From: Clostridium sartagoforme
Lineage (GTDB): Bacteria; Bacillota; Clostridia; Clostridiales; Clostridiaceae
NCBI RefSeq assembly: GCF_004794105.1
Contig: NZ_SRYR01000002.1
Span: 62,001 to 126,000, forward strand
Direction of reading: 5' to 3'
Length of the DNA: 64,000 nucleotides
The position numbers and the translations under genes are program-made. This document shows, piece by piece, positions 62,872 to 64,000 of the stretch; position 1 is the stretch's first letter; each line of letters begins with the position of its first letter. Below the pieces are notes generated by a model. It ran no database searches and had not been told where the DNA came from. It was given only the letters and a program-made list of their open reading frames with translations.

Positions 62872-62927
62872 GTAGAAGGTGTATAATTAGTTTTCCTACT
62901 AAGGAAAATTAATTATACACCTTCTGT
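62872..62927 (+). terminator. Long hairpin after the XRE-TPR pair
   Basis: AGAAGGTGTATAATTA-TTTTCC pairs with GGAAAA-TAATTATACACCTTCT. The stem is long and nearly perfect, but the following T-run is short, so termination is probable rather than certain. Confidence 0.65.
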
Positions 62928-63099
62928 AATTATGGGATTATTTAATTGTAATTGTATTTGAAAATTACAAGATTTGAAGTATTAATTGTTACTTAAACCT
63001 TATTAAATATTCTGATTAATATATAAAGGTTATAACAACAATTAATATATAAGTTTCAGATATTAAATATTTATATAAATAGTTTATTTTAAAATTAAA

Positions 63100-63201
63100 T
63101 TATAAGTTAATATAATGTTTAATTGGGTGTAAAATTGATGCTATTATATTTGCTAATGAATATTTAGAAAATACGCTTGGTACGAAAAATAAGCCTCTCA
63201 T
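63100..63201 (-). CDS. Possible 33-aa peptide gene
   Basis: A short frame from ATG 63201 to TAA 63100 with AAAGGA 9 bp upstream. The peptide is hydrophobic and basic (MRGLFFVPSVFSKYSLANII, then ASILHPIKHYINL). It lies in the 512-bp gap between the XRE-TPR pair and the GH39-like gene. Peptide-responsive XRE-TPR regulators are often encoded near their peptide gene, hence the interest. Coding evidence is only the ribosome site and an open frame. Confidence 0.3.
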   Translation of the reverse strand: MRGLFFVPSVFSKYSLANIIASILHPIKHYINL

Positions 63202-63276
63202 TAAAATCAATCCTTTCTGTAAATTACAACGTTTATTATATTTAAAGTATACTGTAATTATTTTTTTATTGCATTG

Positions 63277-63308
63277 ACTTAAATGTGTAATTTTATGTAC
63301 ATTTAAGT
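63277..63308. promoter_or_regulatory. Perfect inverted repeat, candidate operator
   Basis: ACTTAAATGT (63277-63286) and ACATTTAAGT (63299-63308) are exact inverse complements separated by 12 bp. It lies about 75 bp upstream of the possible 33-aa peptide gene on the minus strand. Confidence 0.45.
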
Positions 63309-63332
63309 TATTACTTTAATTAATATAAAAGT

Positions 63333-63380
63333 AAAAAAGTACAAAGAAACCCTAATAAGTGGTTTCTCTGTACTTTTATT
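63333..63380. terminator. Terminator of the reverse-strand GH39-like gene
   Basis: AAAAGTACA-AGAAACC pairs with GGTTTCT-TGTACTTTT; A-rich on one side and T-rich on the other. It overlaps the 3' end of the gene region. Confidence 0.75.
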
Positions 63381-64000
63381 TAATGTTTTTTATCAATATT
63401 AGCTTGGCAGAATAGCCTTTAAGCTCTGTAATTATATTTAAGATTGTATTTTTCTTAGAATACTTAAATTCTATTTTAGGGAAGGAAGCCCTATATAATA
63501 TTTCTTTTTCCTCTTTATTTAACCTATCAGGAGAACCCATAGATAACCAATAATTATAAGAAGAACCGACTCCTTCACTTATTTCATAAGTTGTAATCCT
63601 TGATGATTTCTTTATGTTTTCTATATTTAAAGAAAACTTTCTTTTATAAAGCTTTCTTTTGCCTTTTTTATTAATAATATCTTGGAGACTTTCCATATCA
63701 GAAAGTTCATCAGTATATGAGTATAATAAAATACAATATTCATCGTCTTTTTTAGTAACTATATATCCATTTTCCATAGCCACTATCTCATCACCTAACT
63801 TATTAAGTAAATAATAGGCATAATATGAAGGCTTTTTGATTCCCATATCATTTACAAGTCCAGGTGCACCTATAAATACCTCGTTAGTTAAGCTAATAAC
63901 CTTTTCTAATACATCGAAGGCTCTTAAAAAGTTAAGAGAATTGTTATTAAATAAGGTATTATGAATTATATAAGGAAGCATAAAGGCTGTATCATAAATC
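63376..64000 (-). CDS. GH39-like domain protein, C-terminal part (partial)
   Basis: The frame is open to the window edge, so the gene continues beyond 64000. The visible 208 residues include DTAFMLPYIIHNTL and KKPSYYAYYLLNKLGDEIVAMENGYIVTKK, a pattern I associate with the C terminus of glycoside hydrolase family 39 domains, including those attached to AraC-type regulators. The final beta domain runs to NIITELKGYSAKLILIKNIK. Whether the complete protein is a xylosidase or an AraC-GH39 regulator cannot be told from this end. Confidence 0.65.
   Translation of the reverse strand, partial: IYDTAFMLPYIIHNTLFNNNSLNFLRAFDVLEKVISLTNEVFIGAPGLVNDMGIKKPSYYAYYLLNKLGDEIVAMENGYIVTKKDDEYCILLYSYTDELSDMESLQDIINKKGKRKLYKRKFSLNIENIKKSSRITTYEISEGVGSSYNYWLSMGSPDRLNKEEKEILYRASFPKIEFKYSKKNTILNIITELKGYSAKLILIKNIK

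Overview
The window is AT-rich, tightly packed chromosome from a low-GC, spore-forming Firmicute, most likely Clostridium sensu stricto. The signs are the very AT-rich codon use, strong GGAGG-type ribosome binding sites with frequent TTG/GTG starts, the minCDE-rodA-M50 protease-radical SAM-rng-rplU-prp-rpmA-obgE-yhbY-nadD-yqeK-LCP gene order, an L27 N-terminal extension paired with the Prp protease, and an S-box (SAM-I) riboswitch. No rRNA, tRNA, CRISPR array, prophage or intact insertion sequence was seen.

Layout. 1-2.9 kb: division-site selection (minC end, minD, minE) and rodA. 3.1-5.3 kb, reverse strand: a ROK sugar kinase, a HIT-like protein and a small exported protein. 5.3-5.8 kb: two hairpin repeats. 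5.8-18.2 kb: a SpoIVF-like pair, a radical SAM pair, RNase G, ribosomal proteins L21/L27 with Prp, ObgE, YhbY, NadD, YqeK, an LCP cell-wall ligase and an RluA-type pseudouridine synthase. 18.4-26.8 kb: a DD-carboxypeptidase, ComEA-like protein, small membrane proteins, RlmD, a methyltransferase and a CPBP protease. 27.2-31.4 kb: a 941-aa exported repeat protein and a membrane-anchored protein. 31.6-34.7 kb: purine permease and adenine deaminase. 34.9-37.0 kb: membrane proteins and a tandem pair of small paralogues. 37.2-40.2 kb: an RpiR regulator beside a lactose/cellobiose-type PTS. 41.9-45.0 kb: SAM riboswitch and metNIQ. 45.1-51.4 kb: beta-lactamase-fold lipoprotein, AlaX, amidase, an ECF sigma/anti-sigma pair, peptidase-MA lipoprotein and a small hydrolase. 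51.7-53.7 kb: an omega-RNA-like structured element in front of an XRE gene, then a divergent membrane-protein pair with matching promoter/operator modules. 54.1-64 kb: an FtsH paralogue, two related lipid-binding-like proteins (one fused to DUF1232), RNase HI, a broken AraC/GyrI gene, a YtxH-like small protein, two tandem XRE-TPR regulators, a possible 33-aa peptide gene and the end of a GH39-like gene.

The most unusual content is intergenic. There are (i) five copies of a roughly 97-bp element with terminal inverted repeats, four of them in front of genes; (ii) hairpins whose stems differ but whose loops share a conserved core; (iii) a gctgtcg-type miniature hairpin; (iv) mosaic AATTGTTAATTG / GTAATTTGGAACAAATTAC / ACTCC-GGAGT modules; and (v) a solitary omega-RNA-like structure with no tnpB. 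All functional calls are from reading the sequence; no database search was run.
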